A stretch of 64,000 bases of DNA from Siphonodentalium dalli (Eukaryota > Mollusca > Scaphopoda > Gadilida > Siphonodentaliidae), in NCBI GenBank assembly GCA_032622095.1, contig CP136061.1, positions 132,194,087 to 132,258,086 of the forward strand, read 5' to 3'. Below the pieces are notes generated by a model, which ran no database searches, was not told where the DNA came from, and saw only the letters and a program-made list of their open reading frames with translations. Shown here piece by piece: positions 11,396-22,053 of the stretch. Every line of letters starts with the position of its first letter. The first letter of the stretch is position 1. The position numbers and the translations under genes are program-made.

Positions 11396-11725
11396 TTAAA
11401 TAACTGTGTAGAAAATTTAAAGTCACATAATAAATATTTTTTGTATCTGGGTCAGGGTTAGTGTGATGTATATTTATAGCTGTACAGTTATATATGTATA
11501 ATTACTTGCAACTTCTGTGATATAAATAGGAGTTAATATCTTATTCAGCAGATAGGGTGGACGGGAAGACAGCACAATTTGTTACGCCATGCACGTTCAC
11601 TCCAGGCAAAGTGCACCCAGCTCGGGGTTAGTGAACTGTACAGCTATAAATATACATCACACTAACCCTGACCCAGATACAAAAAATATTTATTATGCAA
11701 CTTTAAATTTTCTACAGTTATTTAA

Positions 11726-11936
11726 AGAGGGACTGTACACTAAATACGGCCATTTATGGGACCATCACCTATTATACTCAACAGAATATATGCAACAAAT
11801 GAATGAATTTGAGCCATGGATGAGTGCAAAATATACTCATGTGCTCTATAAATGATGTAAATAACATGGTAATTATAATGAAAATGAGTTTATGACTCAA
11901 GTTCCATAAATGGCCGGATTTAGTGTACAGTTTACT
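11726..11936. mobile_element. Family C MITE, TTAA-bounded, right-arm copy
   Basis: This is the inverted counterpart of 11185-11395, between TTAA at 11722-11725 and 11937-11940. An 88-codon frame crossing it is accidental, since most of it is MITE sequence. Confidence 0.85.
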
Positions 11937-12138
11937 TTAACAGTTAACTGTATTCTAATAGTACTAAACCATTTATCTATCTATAACCCATGTTCAGGCT
12001 ACCCAAGGTGGTTATGTCATGGACACCATCATTGTAGTCTGGTATAGATGAGGTTAGCATGTGTTCGAACCCCAACATGTGCGAAAATTTATACTATTTT
12101 TCCAAGCTTGATCCGAGGGATGATATGTTTCACTACAA

Positions 12139-12925
12139 TGGCAACTCAGATTTAATTTTTAAAAAATCCATGTATTACACTTGGGATGCAACAACCTGAA
12201 GGTAGAATACTATATGACTGATGCTCAGGAGAGACCAGCAATTTCATCTTCTGCATGTGAGAAAGACCTCGGGATAAAAATAGACAACAATCTATCTTTC
12301 GATCAACACATAAGTGAAATGGAGCTAAAACTAAAAGCCACACATTTAATGCAGACTATAAAACGATCCTTCTCAGACCTTGATAAAGAAAGTTCTTTAA
12401 AATATATTCAACTATGGTGAGACCGATTCTTGACTGTGGTAATACAATCTGGTATCCTCTGTACAAAAACATTCTATAGCAATCGAGAAAGTTCAGAGAC
12501 AGGCAACAAAACTTGAACCTGAACTAAAACATGCCGAATACAGGCAAGCCTTGAAATAGGGTGTCTGTCATTTGCAGAATGAGGTCCCCAGAGGGTGAAT
12601 TTAGTGATGCTACCCCGCATAGCAGGCTAGCATCACCAAATTCACCCTCTGGGAACCTCATTCTGCTGAGGTGTAAGCAGAATGAGGTCCCCAGAGGGTG
12701 AATTTGGTGATGCTAGCCCGCTATGCGGGGTAGCATCACTAAATTCACCCTCTGGGGACCTCATTCTGCAAATGACAGACACCCTATTTCAAGGCTTGAA
12801 TACAGGACATGATAGGCTGAAACATTGGACCTCTTCAAGGAGAGAGTTGAAGCAAACTTTTATGGCATTAGATACGACTACGATGAGTGACATGTGTACC
12901 ATAATGGTGTAGGCCACTTGACCTA
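12139..12925 (+). pseudogene. LINE reverse-transcriptase relic, interrupted
   Basis: The translation shows the C-terminal part of a non-LTR retrotransposon reverse transcriptase. WQLRFN appears at 12139-12156. After a frame disruption, a 79-codon open stretch (12181-12417) contains EKDLGIKIDNNLSFDQHISE, IKRSFSDLDKES and LKYIQLW. The match then continues past a stop as VRPILDCGNTIWYPLYKN, and past another frameshift as VQRQATKL. These follow the order of the conserved region after the YVDD block in jockey/CR1-like LINE proteins. A Family B MITE (12545-12798) interrupts the copy. The polymerase core, endonuclease and 5' end are absent, so it is dead. Confidence 0.85.
12537..12806. mobile_element. 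Family B MITE (short form) with perfect 8 bp target duplication
   Basis: The element is 12545-12798 (254 bp), flanked by AATACAGG at 12537-12544 and 12799-12806. Terminal inverted repeats are CAAGCCTTGAAATAGGGTGT and the exact complement at the other end. This form lacks the long spacer: two complete hairpins sit head to head, separated by about 10 bp. The host is a LINE relic, so the target context is independently known. The exact duplication and perfect termini indicate a relatively young insertion. Confidence 0.92.
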
Positions 12926-13881
12926 AACTTTCAGTAAATTATTATCAGACAAGGAAGATCTCATAATAGCAATAAATTTATCTGGATATATTTTCGCTCT
13001 ATTGGTTTCTGTGAAATTAGCTTAGCTAGTTCTTCTAATATATAAAAAAAATATTATCGGTGAAGCAAGCAAATGTAAATCCTATCTCCATTCTCCTCGC
13101 TTACGGCATTGAACATTTTACAAATCCATTTTTCTCAAATGATTCAATGAGTTATTGTGGTCCATTACGAGAATATGGCCTGCAGTTCATAACATTGTGC
13201 ATTGTGTTGAACATAATTAAGTTACAAGCTGTGAACCTTAGGATATATACATGTACCTGACAACGACTACAGAAATGCAATAAATGCCTACAATCTGCCA
13301 GAAAAAGTTTTCCAATTCAATATTTCTTGAATAATAGACATACATGTACATGTAAATTCTAATAGATACATGTACATGCAACCAGTGAGGTTATAGTATT
13401 GCTATGGAATTAGAGATGGTGTTAACACCTTCCCTCCCCCACACGAACCTGAATGAATACTAATTTTAATAGAGAGGTGAATCCTGTACAACAGTTATTT
13501 GGTACACTCCGCTGTGGTAAACATTTCCTAAGGGATAACTATATGCCCTCCCCCCCCCCCCCCCCCCCCCTGCTCCGCCAAAAATCATTCAAACCACATT
13601 CAGATTCATACTTGATATCAATAGACTTTTGAGTCACTAATCAACATTTCATATTTTATGAAACAACTTTACTCAAGGTGACAACTAATGGTAACGAAAT
13701 AGTAATGTATCATACACATACATGTAATTGGTTGTGTGCGAAAAAAATATGGTGTCTTCTTAAAATAAAATAAAAAAATTTAAGAAACAAAATTTGGATG
13801 CATGTATGAATGGACACAAGGGCACACAGACAGACACTGATCTTCTATATAGAATAGAATACATTGATTATTATAGTGACA
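12926..13881. other. Non-coding stretch with poly-C tract
   Basis: A LINE-tail-like phrase lies at about 12953-12985, several ACATGTAC palindromes at 13330-13380, and a C run of about 21 at 13550-13570. The 66-codon frame at 13060 has no recognisable features. No gene is supported. Confidence 0.45.
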
Positions 13882-14038
13882 TACAGTAATGCCCTAATTA
13901 ATCGACTCCATAACCACAGCAGAATTATGGGGAGAGCTTTCCGATGAATGGCAACAAGCCATATTTCTGACTAAATCCTGAAAAATTACCCATAATTCTG
14001 CTGTGGTTATGGAGTCGATTAATTAGGGCATTACTGTA
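13882..14038. mobile_element. Family A MITE, internal deletion
   Basis: It starts TACAGTAATGCCCTAATTAA and ends TTAGGGCATTACTGTA. About 60 bp of the left arm are missing: CAGAATTATGG jumps straight to GGAGAGCTTTCCGATGAATG. Both extreme ends are intact and perfectly inverted. Confidence 0.9.
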
Positions 14039-15643
14039 TGTATGGTTAACATCCGGCCGATAGGACCGATAAGTCACTTTTACAGTTAATTACATTATAT
14101 ATAAATTAATGTACATTTGCATTTTTGGAAAGTTTTGAATGTCTCAATGAATAGGCTTTTGAAATAAAATGGACAGATTGCAAAGGAATAGAGCCCGAAG
14201 CCGCCATCGCATGCTGCCGCCAGCCATATTGGCCACAAGCCGCCGCCAGCCATATTATCCTAACATCAGCCACATAAAAAAAACTCTGCCACCAGAATTG
14301 TAAAATGGCCGACCCTTGTGCATGGGCTTATATGTCAAGCACAATTGTACTGTGAATCGCAAAGAACTAAACCGCATTGCCTAATATCGGCATACACGCA
14401 TGGACACTGCTTGGTTGTTATATTATCAGAACACCCAGGCCTCTCAATGTGAAATAGACTATTCCAATGCATGCTTTCATATTACTGAATGGGAGCATCC
14501 ATTCAGTATTGAGACTTGAAAGGGTTAAAATATAAATTGTTTATTTCGACATGACTCCGTCTCAGACATTTATGGCATTTGTCAATATATGCACATAACC
14601 TGTAGAATAGAATAGTAAATAGTTTGAAATATTATATATTATTACTATCGGATTCATCCTTCAATGATGCATGCATATATCGCAAAATGCTAGTGATGAT
14701 TGCAGTCTGAAGTCGACAGAAGTCCCAATATAACTTACACCTATTAGGTGGGAAACTACACAATACATCCACGCGTGTTTTTTTTTAGCGTTTGTGGTGA
14801 ACCCGTAGAATTCCAGACCGTACGTATCCTTTTGGTGTTAGGCGTTTCCATAATGGTGAAAATAAACGAAGGACTTGGGGTCTATAACTGGGGATTAGGA
14901 CAATTTCGGAAACGAAAATACGCTGAATGATAATGTCTCAGCCGGTTGAGCTGCCATATTTCGATAGTCATGAACATCGTGACTGAGCCGGCTTAGCTAG
15001 CTAACCAGCCATGAAATTGGTTGAGCCAGCTGCGAAAACTATTTGTCCTGGCTTCGGGGTCTACAAAGGAAACTGATTGATACAATGTGTCACAGCATCA
15101 CTCTCAGAAGGAATGTCAGAAGAGTCATAAATTTTCTGCAAGAAATGAGTACGTTTTTATGCAAATGCAGGAGACTGAAGCAAGAAATGTAACTCATTTT
15201 CTTTTGCATTTGTCGCAAATAAAACACATATCCTTTCTACTTCATCTTCACCCCGATAGCATCCGTTCTCTATCATGAGAAGAGGATTCCCGCAATGGAA
15301 CTGACCCATTAACGAATGCTCCTTTCATTACAGTATTTATATATGGCTCTAGACCGAAACTGGTTTTGAAGTCAGTAGTTTTCTCAGTACAGCCATACCT
15401 GTTCTGAGAATTGACACAATTTATTCAATAGTTCGGAAATATCACATGGTTTTAGGTAGTCATGAACATCAAAGCATTTCTATTGTGCTCTGAACTTTGT
15501 TTGGGGACAACAATTTTTCTCTAATAGACTTTTGAAATGTCAGATACACTTGGAATATTGTCCTGAACTATCTACTTACTAGTATACACATCAGACCTTT
15601 CCTCTTTTGTGAAAAAATGTACCAGTATATAATGCACTGTATA
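14039..15643. other. Non-coding stretch
   Basis: No gene is recognised. GCCGCCAGCCATATTGGCC-like phrases repeat at 14205-14255. Around 14938-15050, GAGCCGGCT and AGCCGGTTGAGC motifs form short inverted repeats. The frame at 15087-15278 lies over an imperfect inverted repeat (ATGCAAATGCAGGAGAC with CTTTTGCATTTGTC) and is not convincing as protein. Confidence 0.4.
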
Positions 15644-16052
15644 CAAGCCTGCAAATAGTGTGTCTGTCATTTGCAGAATGAGGTCCCCAGAGGGTGCATT
15701 TAGTGATGTTACCCTGCACAGTGGGCTAGTGTCACCACATTCACCCCTGCTTATACCTCATCTTATCTATAGTTGTAAATTAACATTGTTTTTAGTTATG
15801 GGAAGTTTCTATATCCCCTAATTTGCAGAAGATAAAATGCATAATCGAGGTGACTAACAGGTGAACATGATCAACTTCAACTGGGGAAATACAATCTGAT
15901 CCTAGGTCTCCCATAGCAGTTGAGAGCTAAGCAGAATGAGGTTCCCAGAGGATGTATTTGGTGATGCTAGCCCGCTGTGCAGGATAGGATCACTAATTTC
16001 ACCCTCTGGGGACCTCATTCTGCAAATAAAAGACACACTATTTGCAGGCTTG
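15644..16052. mobile_element. Family B MITE, long form
   Basis: The ends are CAAGCCTGCAAATAGTGTGT and ACACACTATTTGCAGGCTTG, perfectly inverted. The spacer (TTTGCAGAAGATAAAATGC, ACTTCAACTGGGGAAATAC) matches 2178-2585 and 25328-25758, defining the first internal variant. The 8-mers flanking it (ACTGTATA and TGGATGAC) do not match, so the target duplication has decayed or been lost. Confidence 0.88.
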
Positions 16053-16233
16053 TGGATGACCATCTATTCAATGTGAGGTAAATGTTAGAGATATACAGGT
16101 GAGTTGTTGACAATGATGCCGTTTTTCAACAGAGATGAATAATTAACAGATCTACCTTTCTTCATTTCAAAGCACTCCCATGCAATCAATATCTTGCAGG
16201 TGATTTCAGGTCCAACAACTGACAAGCTAACAG

Positions 16234-16452
16234 TACAGTAATGCCCTAAGTAATCGACTCCTTAACGACAGCAGAATTATGGGTAACTTTTCAGGATTTA
16301 GTCGGAAATATGGCTTGTTGCCATTCATCGGAAAGCTTTGGGGAGAGCTTTCCAATGAATGGCAACAAGCCATATTTCCGACTAAATCCTGAAGAGTTAC
16401 CCATAATTCTGGTATGGTTAAGGAGTTGATTACTTAATAGGGCATTACTGTG
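16234..16452. mobile_element. Family A MITE, near full length
   Basis: TACAGTAATGCCCTAAGTAA at the left and AGGGCATTACTGTG at the right. The palindrome centre is GGAAAGCTTTGGGGAGAGCT. A small duplication (ACTTAATAGGG) is present near the right end. Confidence 0.9.
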
Positions 16453-17001
16453 TGACAGACTTTATTGTACTTCCTTCTTTACTGTTGTCTTGCTTATTTT
16501 TCATGAAAATCCCTCTTGATAAATAATAGACCGTTCCAATAAACACTTTTATAAATGTGTGGGAGAATAGAAATAGTACGTATAGAAAGGGTTAATTTTC
16601 CATTTACCACAGTGTACCAAGTGAATAAAACATGAAATGCAATTACAATCAACTTCATTCCCAACACACCTGCATCACGAAGAACCCACAAGAATATCCA
16701 AAATAATTCAATGAGAACAGACATTATACAAATTTAAAAACACCTTTAACTCTTTCTATACTAAATGGATTCTCCCACTCAGTTATAAAAGTATACTTTG
16801 GAATGGCCTATTCTTCATCTGGAGGGGTGATCAGCAAAAATAAGCAGATGACAGATAATAGAAAGTGCAGAAGGAGTCCTTTTTCTTGGAGGAAAATGTT
16901 CAGTTAATAAATTCAACAAACGACCAACCAATTCAAAACTTGATAAAACTTGGTCTGACAATCAACTCTATATTGACCAATGAAGCCTCAAATGAATGGG
17001 C
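16453..17001. other. Non-coding stretch
   Basis: A 76-codon minus-strand frame (16494-16724) is hydrophobic and AT-driven, without recognisable motifs. The phrase AAATGTTCAGTTAATAAATT (about 16893) resembles the arm of the hairpin at 53787-53856, so at least part is repeat-derived. Confidence 0.4.
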
Positions 17002-17005
17002 TTAA

Positions 17006-17327
17006 CCTCTTCGCTGCTGAATAACGTTATGACATTGTGTGCTGGGCTGTTGAAGTTATTGCTATTTTCCAGTGGGAAAATATAACGGGAATATCACAAG
17101 AACCATAAGAGGCTATTATCGTTCACAATCGTGGAACTTCATACACTGTTTGAAACATCGAGACACAGTTATTCCGATGCACCAATCTCTGTGTTCCAGT
17201 TATGTATAATGGACTACTGCTAGCGTGCTGAAGTAGGTCCATAGTACCTATGGACCAATGGACCATATAGCACATGGCATGCACCTTTACATCCGTAATA
17301 GTTACGGACGTCATAGCAGCGAAGAGG
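17006..17327 (-). mobile_element. Family D MITE, TTAA-bounded
   Basis: The element is 322 bp between TTAA at 17002-17005 and 17328-17331. The ends are CCTCTTCGCTGCT and AGCAGCGAAGAGG, an exact inverted pair. The interior is inverted relative to 5342-5686. It sits beside an inverted copy of repeat H, as at 5.3 kb, but at a different junction. Confidence 0.85.
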
Positions 17328-17331
17328 TTAA

Positions 17332-17530
17332 TATTTGGCCAATTTATTTTAAGGTATAGAAATGAATCACATCAGATACACAGATCTAGTTGCGGTAGGT
17401 ATGCTAAATATGGACTTTGATTGAAAATTCATTAATTGTAACTTCGAATCATACACAACATTGACTGCGCCATGAGTCGGATAGTGGAGGAAGTCTGACA
17501 TACCAATTATTTCCATGCGAACCAACCTCG
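17332..17530 (-). repeat. Older repeat 'H', uninterrupted copy
   Basis: This is the inverted counterpart of 3015-3075 plus 5230-5341, without the 2.15 kb insertion. GACTGCGCCATGAGTCGGAT at about 17463 is the unbroken equivalent of the insertion point. Confidence 0.75.
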
Positions 17531-17759
17531 CCCAAGTCATTGTGCTATCATGATTGAAATTTTTTTTTTAAATAACAAATTATAGAAAGAGGACTTGCAA
17601 CTATTTGACCAGTGGCTTTTTTTAGAAATGAATAATTTGATCTGGGAACAATTATAGAATAAAACTTTGCTTCCAACTGTCTATGTTGTTAACACACCTA
17701 GTTTTATTTGATTAGACACCAGAATATAATAATTAATATCAAATTCTATGAAGTTCTAT

Positions 17760-18070
17760 GAAATTTTAAGTCAGGACCATAACTCTGGTAAAAATATGAG
17801 GACCAAACTCAAATTCGAACTTAACCAGTATTTTCATGTAAATAATCAATAGACCAAATTTGAAAACAATCTGATAAATAAAACAAAGTTTTCATCTGGA
17901 AACGAACCAAAATAATGGGCAAATTCAAAGTCAACAAGGATCATACCTCCAGTATAAATGGGCGGATCGAACACAAATTCAAACTTGACCTGTACTTCCA
18001 TGTGAATCATCCATATATACCAAACTTGACTCGAAAACATTTGTATAATTATAACTAAATTTATCATGGA
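17760..18070 (+). repeat. Two degenerate ~160 bp units related to the 28-30 kb array
   Basis: GGACCATAACTCTGGTAAAA (about 17775), followed about 160 bp later by CAAGGATCATACCTCCAGTA, echo the unit phrase GGCCATAACTCAGGTAAAAA of the array at 28130-30502. A 116-codon minus-strand frame across this region is an accident of the repeat and the adjacent MITE. Confidence 0.55.
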
Positions 18071-18079
18071 GAAACCATC

Positions 18080-18475
18080 TGGGTAGAGTGTGACTGTCAT
18101 TTGCAGAATGAGGTCCCCAGAGGGTGAATTTAGTGACGCTATTACACATAGTGGGCTAGCATCACCAAATATGGCCTCATCTACAACGGGAGACATAGAC
18201 TCAGATTAAAGTTCCAAAATGGTGATTATGTGTCGTCTACCAATTTAGGGATATTGAGAAACTAAATTAAAAAAATAAATAGAATCTATGTAAAGAAGTT
18301 TCATTAGAGAAATTTGATTTTAAAAAACTTTCCAGGGAAGATGTCAGGCCTAAACAGAATGAGGTCCCCAGAGGGTAAATTTAGTGATGCTAGCCCGCTA
18401 TGTGGGATAGCATCACTAAATTCACCCTCTGGGGACCTCATTCTGCAAATGACAGGCACCTTATGCTCAGGCTTG
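18080..18475. mobile_element. Family B MITE, second spacer variant
   Basis: The left hairpin is damaged (GACTGTCATTTGCAGAATGA then CATAGTGGGCTAGCATCACC, then lost). The right hairpin is complete at about 18350-18450, and the right end is ATGCTCAGGCTTG. The spacer resembles 8840-9273 in inverted orientation. Its right end forms the beginning of the tandem duplication described at 18409-21431. Confidence 0.8.
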
Positions 18476-18569
18476 GATGCACGGACATCACACACTGGTG
18501 AATTATTGTCCTCCGAAATGTTTTCAGGGGACAAATACAGATTGATGTTAATAATCTTTTAGAGCTTAA

Positions 18570-19119
18570 AGGGGTACTGTACGCCATTTTCAATAAAATC
18601 CCGGTAATAAAAACGATCTAATATCGATAATATATAGACAAATAAGTAATTTGAGATGAAGATGCATTCTGTAAACGTTCAGGTTAATATGTTATCTTAA
18701 AATCAAAGTCAGTAATTTGATATGAATTTAATTTATGGCTGGAGCCAATTTCCGTGTACAAGACGTAATCAAATTAATTAATGGATATTGGATTTGGGCA
18801 ATGCGCGTGGCACACATGATCATGTAAAAAATTATGTTGATACTCAAGTCACTCACTGACTAGTGACTATACCATAACTTAAATGAGTATATGGGAATAT
18901 TATGCATATAATATAACATTTATTTGATACATTTGTTTGAAAACTTTATAAAAATTACTCGACAACGACGATTTGTATTTTCGGATTCCGACTAATCTGT
19001 CATCCGTAACATTACTTCGTACTCAACAGACTTTCAAACAATCAAAATCTGGTTACCTTGTTCTACGACTCAGAGACTATATATAGAAATCAACAACAAC
19101 ATTTGAGTACAGTATCCCT
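18570..19119. mobile_element. TTAA element, AGGGGTACTGTAC ends (unit 1)
   Basis: The element is 550 bp between TTAA at 18566-18569 and 19120-19123. Its ends are AGGGGTACTGTACGCC and GAGTACAGTATCCCT. It contains GAGATGAAGATGCATTCTGT and ACTCGACAACGACGATTTG. The termini resemble Family C (AGGGGGACTGTAC), suggesting common transposase recognition. It is non-coding. Confidence 0.85.
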
Positions 19120-19510
19120 TTAAGCTTTAAAAATATTAACATGAAGAAAGACATAAAAATAATCAAGGACTCTATGAAGAGTGATTTAGTGGGAGATTAC
19201 CCAAGCTATATCATGACTTGGCGGCAGAGGGTGCATAGAAAATATTGCTAGCACATCACAAATACAACACAGTCGGCAAAGTGAGCCAAAGTTTCTTAAC
19301 TTGAAAATTAACATAAGAACAAAAGCCAGTAAAGGTATTTGTTTATCAACTCATCACTAAATTCACCCTCTGGGACCTCATTCTGCAAATGACAGGCACC
19401 TTATTCTCAGGCTTGGATGCACGGACATCACACACTGGTGAATTCTTGTCCTCCGAAATGTTTTCAGGGGACAAATTCAGATTGATGTTAATAATCTTTT
19501 TAGAGCTTAA

Positions 19511-20635
19511 CTCGTTTAGGACGGGAAACGGATATATCCGTTTCCCAAAACATTACCTACAGGACGGGAAACGGATATATCCGTTTCCCACTTCATGCAC
19601 GTGTTATCAGCGAATGAATCTTTTATAATTAAATGTTTTTGCACATAGTATCATGTATTCAATATAGGCCGATCACTCAATGAGGGGTCCATGAAGATGT
19701 AACCTATTTATGGCGTCACGTGGGGGGTCGCGTGCCATGATTCGTGACGTCATTGTTCCAAAATGGCGGCGCCCAGTAGCCTAAGCCGTAGACGCGTAGA
19801 CAATTTTTTCGGTTGTCAATCACCATGGCAGGTGAATCTTGACCCGTTCAGCAGAAGGAACAAGAAGCGAGAGCAATTTAAGTATATTCCTGGATCCAAT
19901 TTTTTGGAAATTAATTACATTTGATTAAAAATGTCGCACGCAGACATCTCGTATAGCGAAATTACAGCCCCCAAACGCATAATTTTCCGAAAATCGGTTG
20001 CCATGTCAACCAGTCGCAATTTTGTGGTATCTACCCAAACAAAATTTTTGGAAGATTTATAGATCCCGGATGATCACCCATATATTATCAGCTGTCACAT
20101 GGAGAATTCTGTCATGGCAAATGGTCTGACCCAGCATTAAATTAACGCATACAGTGCTATAAAATGATATGAAAGTAAGCATTTTAACGTTAGAAAACGG
20201 GGGTTTGGCGGCCATTTTGAATGGCGCCCTCTGTCGGTGATGGGTTATTTTTGAGCAAGGCTAGTTCCAGATGTTGGCAAAATATTCCTGGATCATTTAA
20301 CTTTGGAAATAATTTATATTTGATTCAAAATGTTGCAAATGTATCGTCATATAGCGAAATTACAGCCCCAAATGCATACATTTCCGAAAATATGTTGCTA
20401 TGGTAACCGGTCGCAATTTGGTGGTATCTACCCAAAATTTCTAGAAAATTTATAGACTACGGATGATCACTCATATTGTATGAGTTGTCACGCGGAGAAT
20501 TCTGCCATGGCAAATGATCTAACCCAACATTGAATAAATGCATAAATTGCTATAAAATTATATAAAAGTGAGCATTTCTGCAAACAATCTCGTCTGTGAG
20601 TAATGTTTTCTCAAAAGAATCAAGTCCCAAACGAG
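19511..20635. mobile_element. TTAA element, CTCGTTTAGGAC ends, with proven empty site
   Basis: The element is 1,125 bp with TTAA at 19507-19510 and 20636-20639. The ends CTCGTTTAGGAC and GTCCCAAACGAG are inverted with one mismatch. The corresponding position in the neighbouring duplicate (18561-18575) reads AGAGCTTAAAGGGG with a single TTAA. Inside are two copies of the palindrome GGGAAACGGATATATCCGTT (about 19522 and 19566). There is also an internal direct repeat of about 310 bp (about 19885-20190 and 20275-20580, sharing GGATGATCAC and AGCGAAATTACAGCCCC). There is no transposase frame. Confidence 0.93.
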
Positions 20636-20639
20636 TTAA

Positions 20640-21201
20640 AGGGGTACTGTACGCCATTTTCAATAAATTCCCGGTAATAAAAAACGATCTAATATCGATA
20701 ATATATAGACAAATAAGTAATTTGAGATGAAGATGCATTCTGTAAACGTTCAGGTTAATATGTTATCTTAAAATCAAAGTCAGTAATTTGATATGAATTT
20801 AATTTATGGCTGGAGCCATAAATTAAATACGAATTTCCGTGTACAAGACATAATCAAATTAATTAACGGATATTGGATTTGGCAACCGCGTGGCACACAT
20901 GATCATGTAAAAAATTATGTTGATACTCAAGTCACTCACTGACTAGTGACTATACCATAACTTAAATGAGTATATGGGAATATTATGCATATAATATAAC
21001 ATTTATTTGATACATTTGTTTGAAAACTTTATAAAAATTACTCGACAACGACGATTTGTATTTTCGGATTCCGACTAATCTGTCATCCGTAACATTACTT
21101 CCCACTAAACAGACTTTCAAACAATCAAAATCTGGTTACCTTGTTCTACGACTCAGAGACTATATATAGAACCAACAACAACATTTGAGTACAGTATCCC
21201 T
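20640..21201. mobile_element. TTAA element, AGGGGTACTGTAC ends (unit 2)
   Basis: This is the duplicate of 18570-19119, with TTAA at 20636-20639 and 21202-21205. It retains an extra short duplication (CATAAATTAAATACG) absent from unit 1. Its left TTAA is shared with the right end of the 19511-20635 insertion. Confidence 0.88.
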
Positions 21202-21431
21202 TTAAGCGTTAAAAATATTAACATGAAGAAAGACATAAATATAATCAAGGACTCTATGAAGAGTGATTTAGTGGGAGATTACCCAAGCTATATCATGACT
21301 TGGCGGCAGAGGGTGCATAGAAAATATTGCTAGCACATCACAAATACAACACAGTCGGCAAAGTGAGCCAAAGTTTCTTAACTTGAAAATTAACATAAGA
21401 ACAAAAGCTAGTAAAGGTATTTGTTTATCAA

Positions 21432-21949
21432 CTCACTGTGAATTCTCTCCAAGAAATATGTAAACAACACAGGTGAACTGATAAGTTATCAAGTCAATCC
21501 AGGGAAGATATATAAACCAAACAGTATAACAGCACACCTCCAAGACAGGAAGCAAACAGCATTCCACACTAAGGTAGAATCTCACTGCAGCAGCAGCTTG
21601 ATATTATTGGCTGAGCATGGTACATTCTGGTGGGGAGATAGCAGTGTGTTAGAGAACCTGCTGTATCCCTGATTTATCAATGAATGTGTGCTTTCTGTGT
21701 CCAGTAAAGCACTGTTCATGCTACTTGTGTGTCAATATATCCCCTGGCTACTAGTGGCACTGGTAAATTAAATGGTCATGTCTCATTAAATGCCCTAATT
21801 TGTACATGTAAATATAATTCAATAAGCTGTGGGGACAGAGGTGGTAGTTGGCCTTTTTCCTTGCACCTATTAAAGAGATGCCTTTGCAGAGGAGGGCAGA
21901 GGCAGCAGTTGCCCATTTTGGAGGGGGTGAATAAAGTTTGTGTGAATAT
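21432..21949 (+). repeat. Non-coding stretch containing dispersed repeat 'J' (about 21671-21900)
   Basis: From about 21671 the phrases TTATCAATGAATGTGTGC, TGTGTCCAGTAAAGCACTG, CCTGGCTACTAGTGGCAC and AAATGGTCATG recur at 24640-24880 and 45125-45330. All three copies are in the same orientation. Their left ends share TTATCAA(A/T)G or TTATTAATG; right ends are ragged. It is non-coding. The earlier part has no feature. Confidence 0.6.
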
Positions 21950-22053
21950 ATGTGAAATTAGTGATGCTAGTCTGCTATGTGGGATAGCATCACTAAATTC
22001 ACCCTCTGGGGACCTCATTCTATAACTGACAGGAACCTTATTCTCAGACCTGC
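21950..22053 (+). mobile_element. Family B MITE, right-end fragment
   Basis: Only one hairpin is present: AGTGATGCTAGTCTGCTATG, then GGGATAGCATCACTAAATTC, then CTCTGGGGACCTCATTCT. It is followed by a decayed terminus (GACAGGAACCTTATTCTCAG). Confidence 0.75.

Larger units (their letters stand above)
11079..12042. repeat. 964 bp foldback palindrome
   Basis: The left arm (11079-11490) is repeated inverted as 11634-12042, around a 143 bp unmatched centre. Outer phrases are CCAGACTACAATGATGGTG and CACCATCATTGTAGTCTGG. Inner phrases are GGGTTAGTGTGATGTATATT and AATATACATCACACTAACCC. Each arm contains one copy of the TTAA-bounded Family C. An inverted duplication after the Family C insertion, or a foldback transposon carrying it, would both explain this. 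Confidence 0.85.
18409..21431 (+). repeat. Tandem duplication, ~950 bp unit, second copy enlarged by a 1.1 kb insertion
   Basis: Unit 1 is about 18409-19347 and unit 2 about 19348-21431. Both run from CATCACTAAATTCACCCTCT through GCTTGGATGCACGGACATCA, a TTAA element, AGGACTCTATGAAGAGTGAT and GCGGCAGAGGGTGCATAGAA to GTATTTGTTTATCAACT. The copies differ by few substitutions, so the duplication is recent. Unit 2 contains the extra block 19511-20635 at a TTAA that is unoccupied in unit 1. Confidence 0.9.

Noticed and set aside
17846-18196. 116-codon minus-strand frame
   Set aside because: It is composed of degenerate Family E units and a Family B hairpin (the NSPSGDLILQM string recurs wherever Family B occurs).
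18314-18562. Recurring 'MRSPEGEFSDASPLCGIASL' translation on both strands
   Set aside because: This is the Family B hairpin read in frame at several loci (12682, 18314, 18534 minus, 21729). Its recurrence tracks the MITE, not a gene family.
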